Assembly: GCA_038240075.1 (NCBI GenBank) | Contig: JBBSEC010000004.1 | Coordinates: 10,538-74,537, forward strand | Reading direction: 5' to 3' | From: DATBAK01 sp038240075 | GTDB lineage: Bacteria; Actinomycetota; Acidimicrobiia; IMCC26256; PALSA-610 | DNA length: 64,000 bases | Shown here: in pieces, positions 26,725 to 34,924 of the stretch | Layout: the number at the start of each line of letters is the position of its first letter | Numbering within the stretch: the stretch's first letter is position 1 | Translations under genes and position numbers: made by a program | Notes under the pieces: generated by a model | The model's input: only the letters and a program-made list of their open reading frames with translations | Database searches by the model: none | Told to the model about the DNA's origin: nothing

Positions 26725-28475
26725 CAGTCGATCCGGTCCACGACCAGGGTCCCGTCGGACGCGCGATGAGCAAGCCAGTGGTTCTGACCACCGAGCATGA
26801 ACGGTGCGATCGCCGTCCAGAGCGCGCTCCAGGTCGTGCTCCCGAGCTCCGCGAGCGAGATGCCACCGAGGGGGACGCCCGGGGCGAATGGCGCACCGAA
26901 GTCGCCGGCGAACACCCAGCGGGTGTCGCCGGTGACCGAGTTGTTGAGCGCAAGGATCATCTCGTTGCGGGCGAACACCGGCACCATCTGGGTCGCGAAC
27001 GGCAGCGTGGCGAGCCGGGCCACTTCGGTGAGTGCCGAGCCGTCGTCGGGGATCGCCCACGCGACCACGGTTCCGCTGTCGGGCTTGTAGCCGACGAGCA
27101 GCGCGCCACCGGGCCGGACTCCAGGGATCACGGGATCGACGCGGTCCATCGCCGCGAACGCGGTGAAGCCGGATTCAATCGTGCCGTCGAAGCGCGTGAT
27201 CGTGCCGGTTCCGTCGTCGGCAACCCGGTCGATTGCCGCGCGCCCACTGATCGTCTTGTACGAGAACAGGAACGGGCTGCCCGCGCACATGTACGACGTC
27301 ATCGCCGACCAATCGGTCGTCCACTGCGCCGGCCACAACGTCACGATGCGCGTCCCGTCGCCCGCGACCTCGTCGATCTCGACGCGTCCGGTGAGCGCCG
27401 AATAGATCAACAGACCGACTCGCGCGTTCAACGCGAGCGGCACGGTCGCGGTGACACCGGTCGACCAGGTGTGCGAGAACGTCGGTGTGAGCGAAGACGC
27501 GTCGGCGGCGATGGCCCACAACTGCGCGGAGCCGCTCGCAGGGTCGTACACGAGTGCCGACGGGCCGGCGTCGAGTTGGAGCGTCGTCAGCTGCAGGATG
27601 CTCGGCGGGTTCACCGCGAACCGGTTTCGTTCGATCGTCACCGGCCGGAAGGTGCGCAGGGTGGCCCGCGCCTGCTCGATGCAGACGGTGCAGAACTGGG
27701 TCGCGATGTGGCGCATCTTGCAGTCGCCCGCGGGCCGGTACAGGTCGCAGTGTGCGTGACGCGCACCTTCGAACAACCCGATCTGATCGGGTGGCGACGC
27801 GGCGCCGTTCACGCTGGGTTTCGAGCAGTCGGGATTCCTCACGCGTGTGAGGCCGGGGGTGACGAGGTTGTGCCACGGAACTTTCGCGAGATCGGTGATC
27901 TTCGCGACGTTGGGCTCGGCTGGTGGCGGGCCGGAGAAGTGAGCCGTATCGGTTGTGTCGGCGTCGTACTCGTCGGCGAGACCGAATGCGCTGTGCCCCA
28001 ATTCGTGGATCACGACGTCTGCAATCGAAGGGTTGCCCGAGCCGACGATCGAGACACCGTTGGGTGCCGACGCGAAGTCTCCCGCGACCTGTGCGATCAC
28101 AACCGGATAGTGGTACTGCGAGATCTGCGCGCGGCAGAGGGTGTGCACGGCCGCCTCGTCGCACCGGATGACGCGCGCCGCGCCCGGCAGCCGGCCGTCG
28201 AAGAACGTGTTGCGCACCGTTGCGGTGGCCGGAACGTCGACACCGGAATCGGTCGACGCAACGTCGATACGGAAGACGTTCATCGCGGGCCACAGCTCGC
28301 GGAACGGAAGTTTCAGTCTCAGCGACACGACGACCCCCGTCACGAGGTTGACGAAGTCGCTCAGTTGCGGCGCCTGGTAACCCTCCGAGAGGAACACGAG
28401 GTTGAAGCGGCGATCGACCGGTCCGTGGTCGACGACCTTCGTGATGCCGAGAACGACCCCGTCGGCGGCGGTCAC
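26724..28475 (-). CDS. Giant-operon protein 3: M64-family zinc metallopeptidase with propeller-like repeats
   Basis: A 583-residue protein. Residues 1-310 form a peptidase M64 (IgA-peptidase-like) domain with the extended zinc site HELGHSAFGLADEY at 157-170, where His157, His161 and Asp167 should bind zinc and Glu158 is the base; Cys-rich KMRHIATQFCTVC follows. From about 330 there are roughly 50-residue repeats of the form SYKTxSGRAAIDRVADDGTG with conserved Trp/Phe, like tectonin or tachylectin propeller blades. No signal peptide is visible, which is unusual for this mostly exported family. GTG 28475 overlaps the preceding TGA by four bases. Confidence 0.87.
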   Translation of the reverse strand: MTAADGVVLGITKVVDHGPVDRRFNLVFLSEGYQAPQLSDFVNLVTGVVVSLRLKLPFRELWPAMNVFRIDVASTDSGVDVPATATVRNTFFDGRLPGAARVIRCDEAAVHTLCRAQISQYHYPVVIAQVAGDFASAPNGVSIVGSGNPSIADVVIHELGHSAFGLADEYDADTTDTAHFSGPPPAEPNVAKITDLAKVPWHNLVTPGLTRVRNPDCSKPSVNGAASPPDQIGLFEGARHAHCDLYRPAGDCKMRHIATQFCTVCIEQARATLRTFRPVTIERNRFAVNPPSILQLTTLQLDAGPSALVYDPASGSAQLWAIAADASSLTPTFSHTWSTGVTATVPLALNARVGLLIYSALTGRVEIDEVAGDGTRIVTLWPAQWTTDWSAMTSYMCAGSPFLFSYKTISGRAAIDRVADDGTGTITRFDGTIESGFTAFAAMDRVDPVIPGVRPGGALLVGYKPDSGTVVAWAIPDDGSALTEVARLATLPFATQMVPVFARNEMILALNNSVTGDTRWVFAGDFGAPFAPGVPLGGISLAELGSTTWSALWTAIAPFMLGGQNHWLAHRASDGTLVVDRID

Positions 28476-28882
28476 GGCGTCTCGGCGAACGGGTGCGTGA
28501 GGAGCTCGACTGCCGGGCCGTCGAGCTGTGTCGCGGGCGATCCCATGACGGCGACCGTGACTCCGTCGGTGATCGCCGGAACGACCGTGACGACCGTTCC
28601 ACCGGCCTGGTCGTCGGCGACGTTCGCCGGGCTGGTGTCGTCGGGCAGCTCGACGACTGCGGCGAGCGGATTGTTCGTCACGAGCTGCCACAGCACGGCG
28701 CCGGTGACCGTGCGCAACTCGTACCAGTAGCCACTGAACGGAGCGTCGGCTGGGTCGAGCACGACACCGGGCAGCGCGGTCATCGCGACGCGGACACCGT
28801 CGAGGAGACTCAGCGTGCCGTCGGCAGCCCACGCATACGTGAACCGGATGGCGTCGGCTTCGGCGACGAACTCCTCTGGCAT
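28472..28882 (-). CDS. Giant-operon protein 2: small protein of unknown function
   Basis: A 136-residue acidic, beta-prone protein with no Cys, no membrane segment and no recognised motif. Its position, with a four-base overlap into the peptidase gene, suggests it is made together with it. It could be a chaperone, inhibitor or adaptor, but nothing in the sequence decides. AAGGA lies 9 bases before the ATG at 28882. Confidence 0.68.
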   Translation of the reverse strand: MPEEFVAEADAIRFTYAWAADGTLSLLDGVRVAMTALPGVVLDPADAPFSGYWYELRTVTGAVLWQLVTNNPLAAVVELPDDTSPANVADDQAGGTVVTVVPAITDGVTVAVMGSPATQLDGPAVELLTHPFAETP

Positions 28883-28974
28883 TCCTTCGCGTCCTTACAA
28901 GGTCCGCGCCCGCACCGCGCATCGGTTTAACACAGCACGCCCGTCTCGGCCAGGGTTTCTCAAACGGGCCCGTG

Positions 28975-30114
28975 TCACGCAAGCTCGATCGGAGTGGGCG
29001 CCGGCGGGGGCGACGGCTCCGACGGCGTGCTCGCCGCGGCTGGGTCGTCGCCCGTGGCGGGCTCGCGCAGCAGGCGCGCGACGAGCGCCGCGACCGCGAC
29101 CATCACCGCGCCGAACACGATCGCGAACGCGCCGTACACGGACGCGGCGTGCGAATTGCTTCCGCCGCTCGTTGTCGAGTCGGTGACCTTGCCGGCCAGC
29201 AGCACTGCTCCGACCGTGGCGGCGAACGCGCCGACCCACACCGTGAAGCGGCGGTGCGACTGGGTGCCAACCGACCCGACGAACAGGCCGGCTGCGACAC
29301 TCAGCAAGCCGGCGACGATCACGCTCTTCGCCTCCGCACCGAGGAAGATCACCGCCTCGACCATGGCGATGACGCCGGGGAGCACGGCCGCGGTGGCGAT
29401 GCCCCTTCGGCCGCGCGCGTCGAGGACCGCGACGCCGATGAGGTAGACGATGCCGAACGCGAGCGCGACACCACCGATCTCGCCGTCGTTGGGCTTGTGC
29501 GGTTCCCCGACGATCGGCGGGAACGAGTCGGGACTGATCGACCCGTCCGGGTTGGTCGTGAAGGTGCTGCTGCCGCTGCCCGAACCGGTGTCGAACGTGA
29601 ACGACGAGGCGAACGGCGAGCGCGCGACCGTGTTCGTGTCCGCGACCTCGACCGTTGCCCAGGTCAATCCCATCAGCAATGCGAGGGACAGGAGCAATGG
29701 GCGGGCTTTCGCCGGACCGAACGCAAAGCCAAGGAGCCAGGCGACGATCGTCACCGCGAAGAAGGGGCGCAGGTCGCTCGGGCTGTGCACGCGAGGGAGC
29801 TGCACGAACGCCATCGCTCCCAGGACACCGATCGCGATCATCGCGATCCCGGCCGACTCCAACAACGTCGGCAGCGCGACGACGAGCGCGAGTCCGGCCA
29901 CAATCAACACCACGCACAACGCGAGGCCGGCCCAGCCCACCCCGTGCCCGTGATCGGGGTACAGGTCGACGCCGAACGCGATCACGCCGCTCGCGGCGAG
30001 TACGCCGGCCCCACCGGCGATTGCATTGGCGAGCCATGGCGTCGCACGCTCCGCGGACCGCCACGACACGACGCGTTCGGGTTGTGTCGGCGCCCCCACC
30101 GGCGGCTGTTCCAC
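28975..30114 (-). CDS. Giant-operon protein 1: multi-pass membrane protein
   Basis: A 379-residue protein with about nine to ten hydrophobic segments in two blocks, separated by a soluble loop rich in Ser, Gly and Thr (FTFDTGSGSGSSTFTTNPDG). It has a short cytoplasmic N-terminus and a Pro/Ala/Ser-rich tail. No transporter motif is recognised. GTG 30114 is preferred: TAGCGT ends exactly 7 bases before it, giving a leaderless promoter that would serve the whole operon. A 92-bp gap separates it from the next gene, so membership in the operon is likely but not certain. Confidence 0.72.
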   Translation of the reverse strand: MEQPPVGAPTQPERVVSWRSAERATPWLANAIAGGAGVLAASGVIAFGVDLYPDHGHGVGWAGLALCVVLIVAGLALVVALPTLLESAGIAMIAIGVLGAMAFVQLPRVHSPSDLRPFFAVTIVAWLLGFAFGPAKARPLLLSLALLMGLTWATVEVADTNTVARSPFASSFTFDTGSGSGSSTFTTNPDGSISPDSFPPIVGEPHKPNDGEIGGVALAFGIVYLIGVAVLDARGRRGIATAAVLPGVIAMVEAVIFLGAEAKSVIVAGLLSVAAGLFVGSVGTQSHRRFTVWVGAFAATVGAVLLAGKVTDSTTSGGSNSHAASVYGAFAIVFGAVMVAVAALVARLLREPATGDDPAAASTPSEPSPPPAPTPIELA

Positions 30115-30121
30115 TGCGAGA

Positions 30122-30127
30122 ACGCTA
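30122..30127 (-). promoter_or_regulatory. -10 element of the giant-protein operon
   Basis: TAGCGT on the minus strand, 7 bases before GTG 30114. It is the only promoter-like site found ahead of the run of seven same-strand genes. Confidence 0.45.
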
Positions 30128-30191
30128 TAGCGCCGACGACGCTGCACGGTTGATCACCGCTTCGCTGCGGCGGATCGGCTTGCTGCGGAGA

Positions 30192-30237
30192 GTGGAGGTG
30201 ATGGGACTTGAACCCACGGCTTCTACGTTGCGAACGT
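30192..30237 (-). repeat. tRNA-Ala 3'-end fragment, att-site copy B
   Basis: 45 of 46 bases equal the anticodon-loop-to-3'-end part of tRNA-Ala(CGC) (38680-38756), same orientation. It lacks the 5' half. It ends CAC-TC where the intact gene has CACCA. Confidence 0.85.
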
Positions 30238-30568
30238 CCGACACAGGGGCCGCTGTGACCTGCTCCGTCGCGGCCGAGTCATCGTGACCTGCGGAAGCGC
30301 TCATCGTTAGTTCGCGTCACTGATCGCCGTTTTTCAACGTCCCGCGGACTCTTCGCGGACCGAACATCAATCAACGGGTCGACCGTGCGCAGTCGTCGAG
30401 CTGCATAGGTCCCTCGTCCGACGTCTCCACCGAGCGATCCCGAGCGTCTCGGTCCCGGCGATAGGAGACAGCCGATACGCGTGATATTGGGACGCGTGTT
30501 CTAGGACGCGAAGTGTCTGGCGAGGCAACCTGTGGTGCCTGGGGTTGTGTCGGTCAGACTGATGGCGG
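30238..30568. other. Intergenic region right of att copy B
   Basis: 331 bp without a supportable gene. Base composition is slightly lower in GC than around it. Several short dyads are present (for example CGCGGACTCTTCGCGGAC) but no strong promoter or further att copy. It probably contains arm sites of the vanished integrase. Confidence 0.4.
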
Positions 30569-32074
30569 ATGGACGATGTTGAGACGGGCTTGGCGAGGGT
30601 GGACGGAGACGTCGCCGGGGTTGCGTGGTGTCCGGTGCTCGCGATTGCGGCGGCGGTCGGCGTTGCTCATCTTGTCGTTGCGACGCGTTACGGGTGGCAT
30701 CGCGACGAGTTCTATTACGTCGCTGCGGGGCGGCACCTGGCGTGGGGTTACGTCGATCAGCCTCCGCTGACCCCGCTTCTCGCGCGGTTGGCTGCATCCC
30801 AGGCGCACGGGGTGTTGCCGCTGCGTCTGGTAGCCATCAGCACGCAGGTCGCGACGATTGTGGTGGCGGCGCTGGTCGCTCGCGAGTTGGGCGGCCGGCG
30901 ATTCGCGCAGGCGTTGACGGCGGGCTGTATCGGTGGAGCTGCGGTGTTCGTCGGGGCCTCCCTGTTCCTCGGTACAACGCCGACCGATCAGTTGTTCTGG
31001 GTACTGATCATCTGGAGCACGTTGCGGGCGCTTCGCCTGCGAACCTCCGGAGCATGGGTCGTCATGGGTTGCGCGGCCGGGCTCGGGCTCGAGAACAAGC
31101 ACACCGTGTTCGTTCTCCTCGTCGGCATCGTCGTCGGTTTGGCGATCCGGCGGAGAGAGGCGGTCACGGGCCGGGGGCCGTGGATCGCCGGTGTGATCGC
31201 GTTCTGTGTTTGGGTGCCGAACCTTTGGTGGGACGCTCGCCACCACTGGGTGACCCTCGACATGGCGAAGGTCCTCTCGCGACATCAGGGGGGTGTCGGA
31301 GGGGCGATCGGGCAGCTGCCGTTGTTGCTATTTGTCTTCCCCGGCCCGCTCATCGTCTTCTTGTGGATTCGCGGCGCGCGGTGGGCCGGCCCGCGCTCGG
31401 AAGGGAGTGCGAACTCGTGGCTGCTTGTTACCGCGGCCGTTGTTGTGGGCGCGGTCACCGCGGCGGGCGGCAAGCCCTACTACAGCGCGCCGATGTTGGT
31501 GCCGCTCTTCGCGCTCGGCGCGGTTGCTACCGAGCGCCATTTCCGCCCAGGTGATCGCGGTCGACGCCGAGCCGGCGTCTTGGTCGTGGCATCGGCGATG
31601 ATCGCGCCGCTGGTCGCGCTTCCGTTCTATCCGCCATCGGTTGCGACCGCGCTGCGTCCACTCGCCAAAGACCCGATGGAAACGTACGGCTGGCCCGACA
31701 TCGCACGACAGATCAGCCACGCCGTCACCACCCACCCGGACGTCACTGCGGTGTACGTGAGCAACTACGGCGAAGCCGGAGCGCTCGCCACCTACGGCCG
31801 ATCGTACGGCCTCAAAGTCAAAGTCGTTGCTGGGCAGAACGCCTATCGAGACTGGGGACCGCCGCCAGGTACACCGACCGATGTCCTCGCGGCCGGCGAG
31901 TTCACCCAATCGTTTCTCGAACGATCGTGGACCCACGTCGAACCCATCGCCAAGCTCACCCTGCCCGACAGTCTCGAGAACGAAGAAACCGCGAACAACG
32001 CGACGATCTTCCGCTGCCAAGGACCCAAAGGCAGCTGGGCTCACCTTTGGCCACAACTCACCTACCTGAGCTGA
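30569..32074 (+). CDS. GT-C fold membrane glycosyltransferase (ArnT/PMT family 39-like)
   Basis: A 501-residue integral membrane protein with roughly ten helices. The first periplasmic loop has the family signature YGWHRDEFYYVAAGRHLAWG-YVDQPPLTPLLARL, with the Asp-Glu pair expected to bind the polyprenyl-phosphate sugar donor. A soluble C-terminal domain of about 140 residues follows. Such enzymes move a sugar from a lipid carrier to a protein or lipid. It is the only complete gene of the second island layer, so it may be cargo altering the cell surface, possibly a phage receptor (inference). Confidence 0.85.
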   Translation: MDDVETGLARVDGDVAGVAWCPVLAIAAAVGVAHLVVATRYGWHRDEFYYVAAGRHLAWGYVDQPPLTPLLARLAASQAHGVLPLRLVAISTQVATIVVAALVARELGGRRFAQALTAGCIGGAAVFVGASLFLGTTPTDQLFWVLIIWSTLRALRLRTSGAWVVMGCAAGLGLENKHTVFVLLVGIVVGLAIRRREAVTGRGPWIAGVIAFCVWVPNLWWDARHHWVTLDMAKVLSRHQGGVGGAIGQLPLLLFVFPGPLIVFLWIRGARWAGPRSEGSANSWLLVTAAVVVGAVTAAGGKPYYSAPMLVPLFALGAVATERHFRPGDRGRRRAGVLVVASAMIAPLVALPFYPPSVATALRPLAKDPMETYGWPDIARQISHAVTTHPDVTAVYVSNYGEAGALATYGRSYGLKVKVVAGQNAYRDWGPPPGTPTDVLAAGEFTQSFLERSWTHVEPIAKLTLPDSLENEETANNATIFRCQGPKGSWAHLWPQLTYLS

Positions 32075-32272
32075 CCCACGACGACTCGGGCAAGCCCGCG
32101 AGAACTCCAGCTCGGCCACTCGTCGATTCGCGTGACCAGCGATGTCTATGGCTCGCTGCTGCCGACCGTCGACGAGGGCGTAACGACCGCCCTCGAGCAA
32201 CGCTTCGCGAGATTCTCGCGGACTAATCGCGGACTCGAGCCAGACGCAGTTTCGGGACCCGAACTCTTGTAG
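32075..32272 (+). pseudogene. C-terminal stub of a tyrosine integrase
   Basis: Directly after the TGA of the glycosyltransferase, the same frame is open for 65 codons to TAG at 32270. It reads LQLGHSSIRVTSDVYGSLLP, the canonical end of a tyrosine recombinase with the catalytic His (LGH) and the nucleophile Tyr (DVYGSL), then a basic tail. The Arg boxes and the N-terminal domains are gone. It lies 28 bp from att copy C. It differs in sequence and orientation from the intact integrase, so a different element left it. Confidence 0.8.
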
Positions 32273-32299
32273 GCCCATGACCTGGGGCTTCACGAGCGA

Positions 32300-32342
32300 G
32301 TGGAGGTGATGGGACTTGAACCCACGACTTCTACGTTGCGAA
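32300..32342 (-). repeat. tRNA-Ala 3'-end fragment, att-site copy C (attR of the youngest island)
   Basis: 43 bases identical to 38682-38724 inside the intact tRNA gene, direct orientation. It spans the anticodon loop to the discriminator base. Identity stops sharply on both sides, as expected for a crossover core. Confidence 0.92.
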
Positions 32343-32444
32343 GGCGTCTGAGGGAGTTCGGAGGGTCGCGTCAGGTTCGTTTGGCCAGGTCAGATCGGGT
32401 GCGTCGTTCGCACGACCGCACTGATTCCAGGGCGTTTCGCGGAT

Positions 32445-32466
32445 TCGGTTGACAAAATGTTGACAG
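32445..32466 (+). repeat. Integrase arm-site-like repeat, left end
   Basis: TCGGTTGACAAAATGTTGACAG contains two TTGACA hexamers 11 bp apart, one helical turn. 20 of 22 bases match the copy at 38593, in the same orientation, near the other end of the island. Confidence 0.6.
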
Positions 32467-32488
32467 AACTGTCGCAGCCGAACGGCCG

Positions 32489-33211
32489 TCAGCGAGCCGC
32501 GGTCACCGCGGCGTGCACACCGGCAAGGTCGTCGACGGTCACCGGGTCGGCAGGCGCGAGGTTCGAGATGATGCGCACGGTACGCGGGCCGTCGTCGACA
32601 AATCGTTGACGAAGTTGCGACACTGTCCGCGGACCGAGGTCGCCCGGCGCGGTTCCGAGCTCGTCGATGACCGTACGTCCGGAAGCGAGATCCGACTGCA
32701 AGAGTCGGTAGAGGTCGTACAGATCGGAAGCTTGCTTCTCGGCTCGCCCTGCCCGACGAGCGAGCGAACTCTGCGCTTTGCAAGCAACGAGCGCGGCTCG
32801 GCCGGCGACGTTGGTTGCGGTCGTCGAGAGCATGACACCTGCGTGATCGACCAGACCGACCGACACGGGTGTCGCAGTGTCGAGCGCCCAACGGTGCGAC
32901 AGCACGAACATACGCTGCGCAACGTCTTCGGGAAGCTGGGCGGGGTCGTAGTCGTCGACGGCGATGATGTCGACCTTCACGCCGCCGGCCTCGATCGTCG
33001 ACCGAGTATTCGTCGGCACTGCCACTCCGGCGTCGACCAAGATTTGTGCAGGCTCCGGGTCCGTGCCGAACGCGACCTCGTCGACGTCTCCCGTGGCGCG
33101 GTGCGCGGCGGCGACGCGGATCATCACTGCAAGTCCACCGATGAGCGCGTGGCGGTTCGCGAGGTGTTCGTCGATCGTGGATACCGCTGCGAACATCGCC
33201 TGCAGAGGCAT
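32489..33211 (-). CDS. Nucleotidyltransferase-like protein, AbiEii/type IV toxin candidate
   Basis: A 240-residue protein. The start HALIGGLAVMIRVAAAHR followed by ATGDVDEV has the order of a minimal nucleotidyltransferase: a GG motif at residues 25-26, then a DxD at 42-44. This organisation is found in AbiEii/AbiGii toxins and related DUF1814 proteins, in which the toxin modifies tRNA acceptor ends. ATG 33211 sits behind AGGAG and 25 bp after the stop of the gene for a winged-helix partner, the usual antitoxin-toxin order. Catalytic residues beyond these are not certain, so a plain nucleotidyltransferase of other use remains possible. Confidence 0.68.
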   Translation of the reverse strand: MPLQAMFAAVSTIDEHLANRHALIGGLAVMIRVAAAHRATGDVDEVAFGTDPEPAQILVDAGVAVPTNTRSTIEAGGVKVDIIAVDDYDPAQLPEDVAQRMFVLSHRWALDTATPVSVGLVDHAGVMLSTTATNVAGRAALVACKAQSSLARRAGRAEKQASDLYDLYRLLQSDLASGRTVIDELGTAPGDLGPRTVSQLRQRFVDDGPRTVRIISNLAPADPVTVDDLAGVHAAVTAAR

Positions 33212-33236
33212 CCCCGCTCCTGTGACAAGCAGCACG

Positions 33237-34271
33237 TCACCAGACACGGGCAGATCCCTCAGGCGGACTCCAATCTTCGAGGATCTCGCGACCGCGGGCT
33301 CGATCCTGCGCGAGATCGAGAGCGACGACGGCGGGATGTGCCAGCGCCCACCGGACGCCGTCCGGCTGGGCGGGAAGGCGGGTTGCGACTTCCGCGTGCG
33401 CGAGCCGCGTCGGAGTGTGCGCAACACGAGCGACCACCGGATCGACAGGGCCACGAGTGCGATGCCGCGCGACGATCGCCTTCACCACTGCGAGCTGCTC
33501 GCAGTACAGCTCGGGCGGGTAGCCATCGCTCACCGCGACCGGAGCCCCCCATGCCGCGGCGCCGAGGGTGCCGCTCTGCAGGAAGGCGTGGTCACCTTCC
33601 GGGAGCGACGCGAGCGGATACCAACGCGGAGTCCATGCGTCGGCGATCTCCCAGAACAACGCAGGATGTTCCGCGCGACCCTTGCCACCCACGAGCCCGT
33701 GGGCACGCATCGCGGCGAGAAGTTCCGAGACTCTGCCCTTCGAGCGCCCGACCTCGGCCGCGAGCTCACTGACACCCCATCCGCGATCCGGATCGAGCAG
33801 AAAGCAGAGCCCGACGTCGAGTCCGGTCGTCGTGAACAGCTCAGTGACCCGTCGCGGGCCGTCGACGGCCGCAGGCACGTCCGAATCAATGAAGAGCTCC
33901 GATGTTTGAATGCGGAGATGTCCGCGACGGTCGAACCACGAGATGCCGAAACGATCGAGCGCGGCGCGGCCGTCGGCCGACAACCTGTCGGCGGCCACCA
34001 TCGGGACATAGATTCGGTCCGGGTCCGTCTGCCGGAGGCGATCCGCCGACGCGATCAGCTCCTGTACCCCTGAACGGCCCATGGTCGAGTCCACCCGCCG
34101 CTTCTCATCGACGACCAGCACGCCCCGGCCCGTGTCGACGATCGCGAACGGCGAACCCTCGCCCCGTGCCAGAGCCGACTCCGACCCCAAGCCGACCGCG
34201 TGCAGCGCGACCTCGAGCCCCGAGATATCGCGGGCCGACCTCCGAGCTGTGTTCGATGTTCGTGGCGCCAC
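33237..34271 (-). CDS. AbiEi-like antitoxin / winged-helix regulator
   Basis: A 344-residue protein preceding the nucleotidyltransferase gene. Residues around RGWGVSELAAEVGRSKGRVSELLAAMRAHGLVGG form a clear winged helix-turn-helix. The flanking parts match the larger regulators paired with AbiEii-type toxins in actinobacteria. The helix-turn-helix lies mid-protein rather than N-terminal as in short AbiEi. GTG 34271 is chosen because TATCCT lies 8 bases upstream, giving a leaderless start. A tandem repeat and dyad about 75-115 bp upstream could be its operator. Confidence 0.65.
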   Translation of the reverse strand: MAPRTSNTARRSARDISGLEVALHAVGLGSESALARGEGSPFAIVDTGRGVLVVDEKRRVDSTMGRSGVQELIASADRLRQTDPDRIYVPMVAADRLSADGRAALDRFGISWFDRRGHLRIQTSELFIDSDVPAAVDGPRRVTELFTTTGLDVGLCFLLDPDRGWGVSELAAEVGRSKGRVSELLAAMRAHGLVGGKGRAEHPALFWEIADAWTPRWYPLASLPEGDHAFLQSGTLGAAAWGAPVAVSDGYPPELYCEQLAVVKAIVARHRTRGPVDPVVARVAHTPTRLAHAEVATRLPAQPDGVRWALAHPAVVALDLAQDRARGREILEDWSPPEGSARVW

Positions 34272-34279
34272 GAACAGAC

Positions 34280-34285
34280 AGGATA
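34280..34285 (-). promoter_or_regulatory. -10 element of the AbiE-like pair
   Basis: TATCCT on the minus strand, 8 bases before GTG 34271; no ribosome-binding site is needed if the mRNA starts at the GTG. Confidence 0.4.
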
Positions 34286-34341
34286 GCCGACCGCGCGCGA
34301 GCTCGCTCAAGTGCCGAGAACGGGATGCTGAATCCCGGGAC

Positions 34342-34387
34342 CCGGTGTCTCCGGGCCCCGGCGAACCGGACACCGGACACCGGACAC
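34342..34387. promoter_or_regulatory. Operator candidate: dyad plus three tandem CGGACAC heptamers
   Basis: CCGGTGTC (34342-34349) pairs with GACACCGG (34369-34376), and CGGACAC is repeated three times in tandem at 34367-34387. It lies upstream of the AbiE-like pair, where antitoxin autoregulation would act. Confidence 0.4.
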
Positions 34388-34461
34388 CTGATCGCCCCCT
34401 GAAGACATCGGCACGAACTCGGCGACGACGACGCCGACACCGCCTTCACAGGGTCGACAAG

Positions 34462-34482
34462 GACTCACCAAAACACCCACCA
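34462..34482 (-). repeat. Iteron-like repeat, inverted copy
   Basis: The complement of this 21-mer matches the forward copies at 35166 and 35199 with one mismatch (TGGTGGGTGTTTTGGTGAGTC). Confidence 0.6.
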
Positions 34483-34723
34483 GACCGTGTCCCGCATCCC
34501 CGATGCATCGGTGTACCCCGACTTTGAACTGTCCGACGGCACGGTTGACCGTCAAGAGCGCGATCGTCTCGACGAGGACGGCGCATCGACATCGCGCGCC
34601 GGACGCGCGTCGAGCCTGTCGTCGCGTTCACGACAACACGACGCTCGCGCGCCGACGCGTTCAATCATCTCGCGACACCGGTGCTCTCCATGGCCGTCTA
34701 AGACGATCACGACCCAGAAGGGC

Positions 34724-34924
34724 TCACCAGGCGGCCGGGCGGTGCCGCGGGCGGTTGAGGAGCTGCTCAAGCGCGTTGCGGGGAACCACGATCCGTCGGC
34801 CGAGGCGGACGTGCGCGATGTCACCGCGCGCGACGAGCTCGTAAGCGTGGGTTCTCGAGATACCGAGCAGCACCGCGGTCTGGGTGACCGTGTAGACGAG
34901 CGGCAGTTCGATCGATTCACTCAT
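34724..34924 (-). CDS. xis: Excisionase / helix-turn-helix DNA-binding protein
   Basis: A 66-residue MerR-like helix-turn-helix of the excisionase (HTH_17) family. YTVTQTAVLLGISRTHAYEL is the two-helix motif and VRLGRRIVVPRNALEQLL the wing and following helix. In integrative elements such proteins bind near att to direct the integrase toward excision. Its partner would be the integrase at 37414. AAGGAG six bases before ATG 34924 fixes the start. TTGGTG-type repeats lie on both sides of the gene and are candidate binding sites. Confidence 0.85.
   Translation of the reverse strand: MSESIELPLVYTVTQTAVLLGISRTHAYELVARGDIAHVRLGRRIVVPRNALEQLLNRPRHRPAAW

Larger units (their letters stand above)
16057..30237. 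mobile_element. Proposed oldest island layer at the tRNA-Ala locus
   Basis: The interval is bounded by tRNA-Ala 3' fragments A (16057) and B (30192) in direct orientation. It contains the CMD-family gene and the seven-gene giant-protein operon. No integrase or stub was found inside, and copy A is diverged, so the case rests only on the flanking repeats and on the two better supported layers to its right. Confidence 0.3.
30192..32342. mobile_element. Second island layer, integrase degraded
   Basis: It is bounded by att copies B and C in direct orientation. Cargo is one GT-C glycosyltransferase gene. The C-terminal stub of a tyrosine integrase lies next to copy C, just as the intact integrase of the next layer lies next to the tRNA. 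It is no longer self-mobile. Confidence 0.65.

Noticed and set aside
16673..30114. Phage tail or contractile injection system
   Set aside because: No tube, sheath, baseplate-hub, LysM spike, tape-measure or AAA+ gene is present among the seven products.
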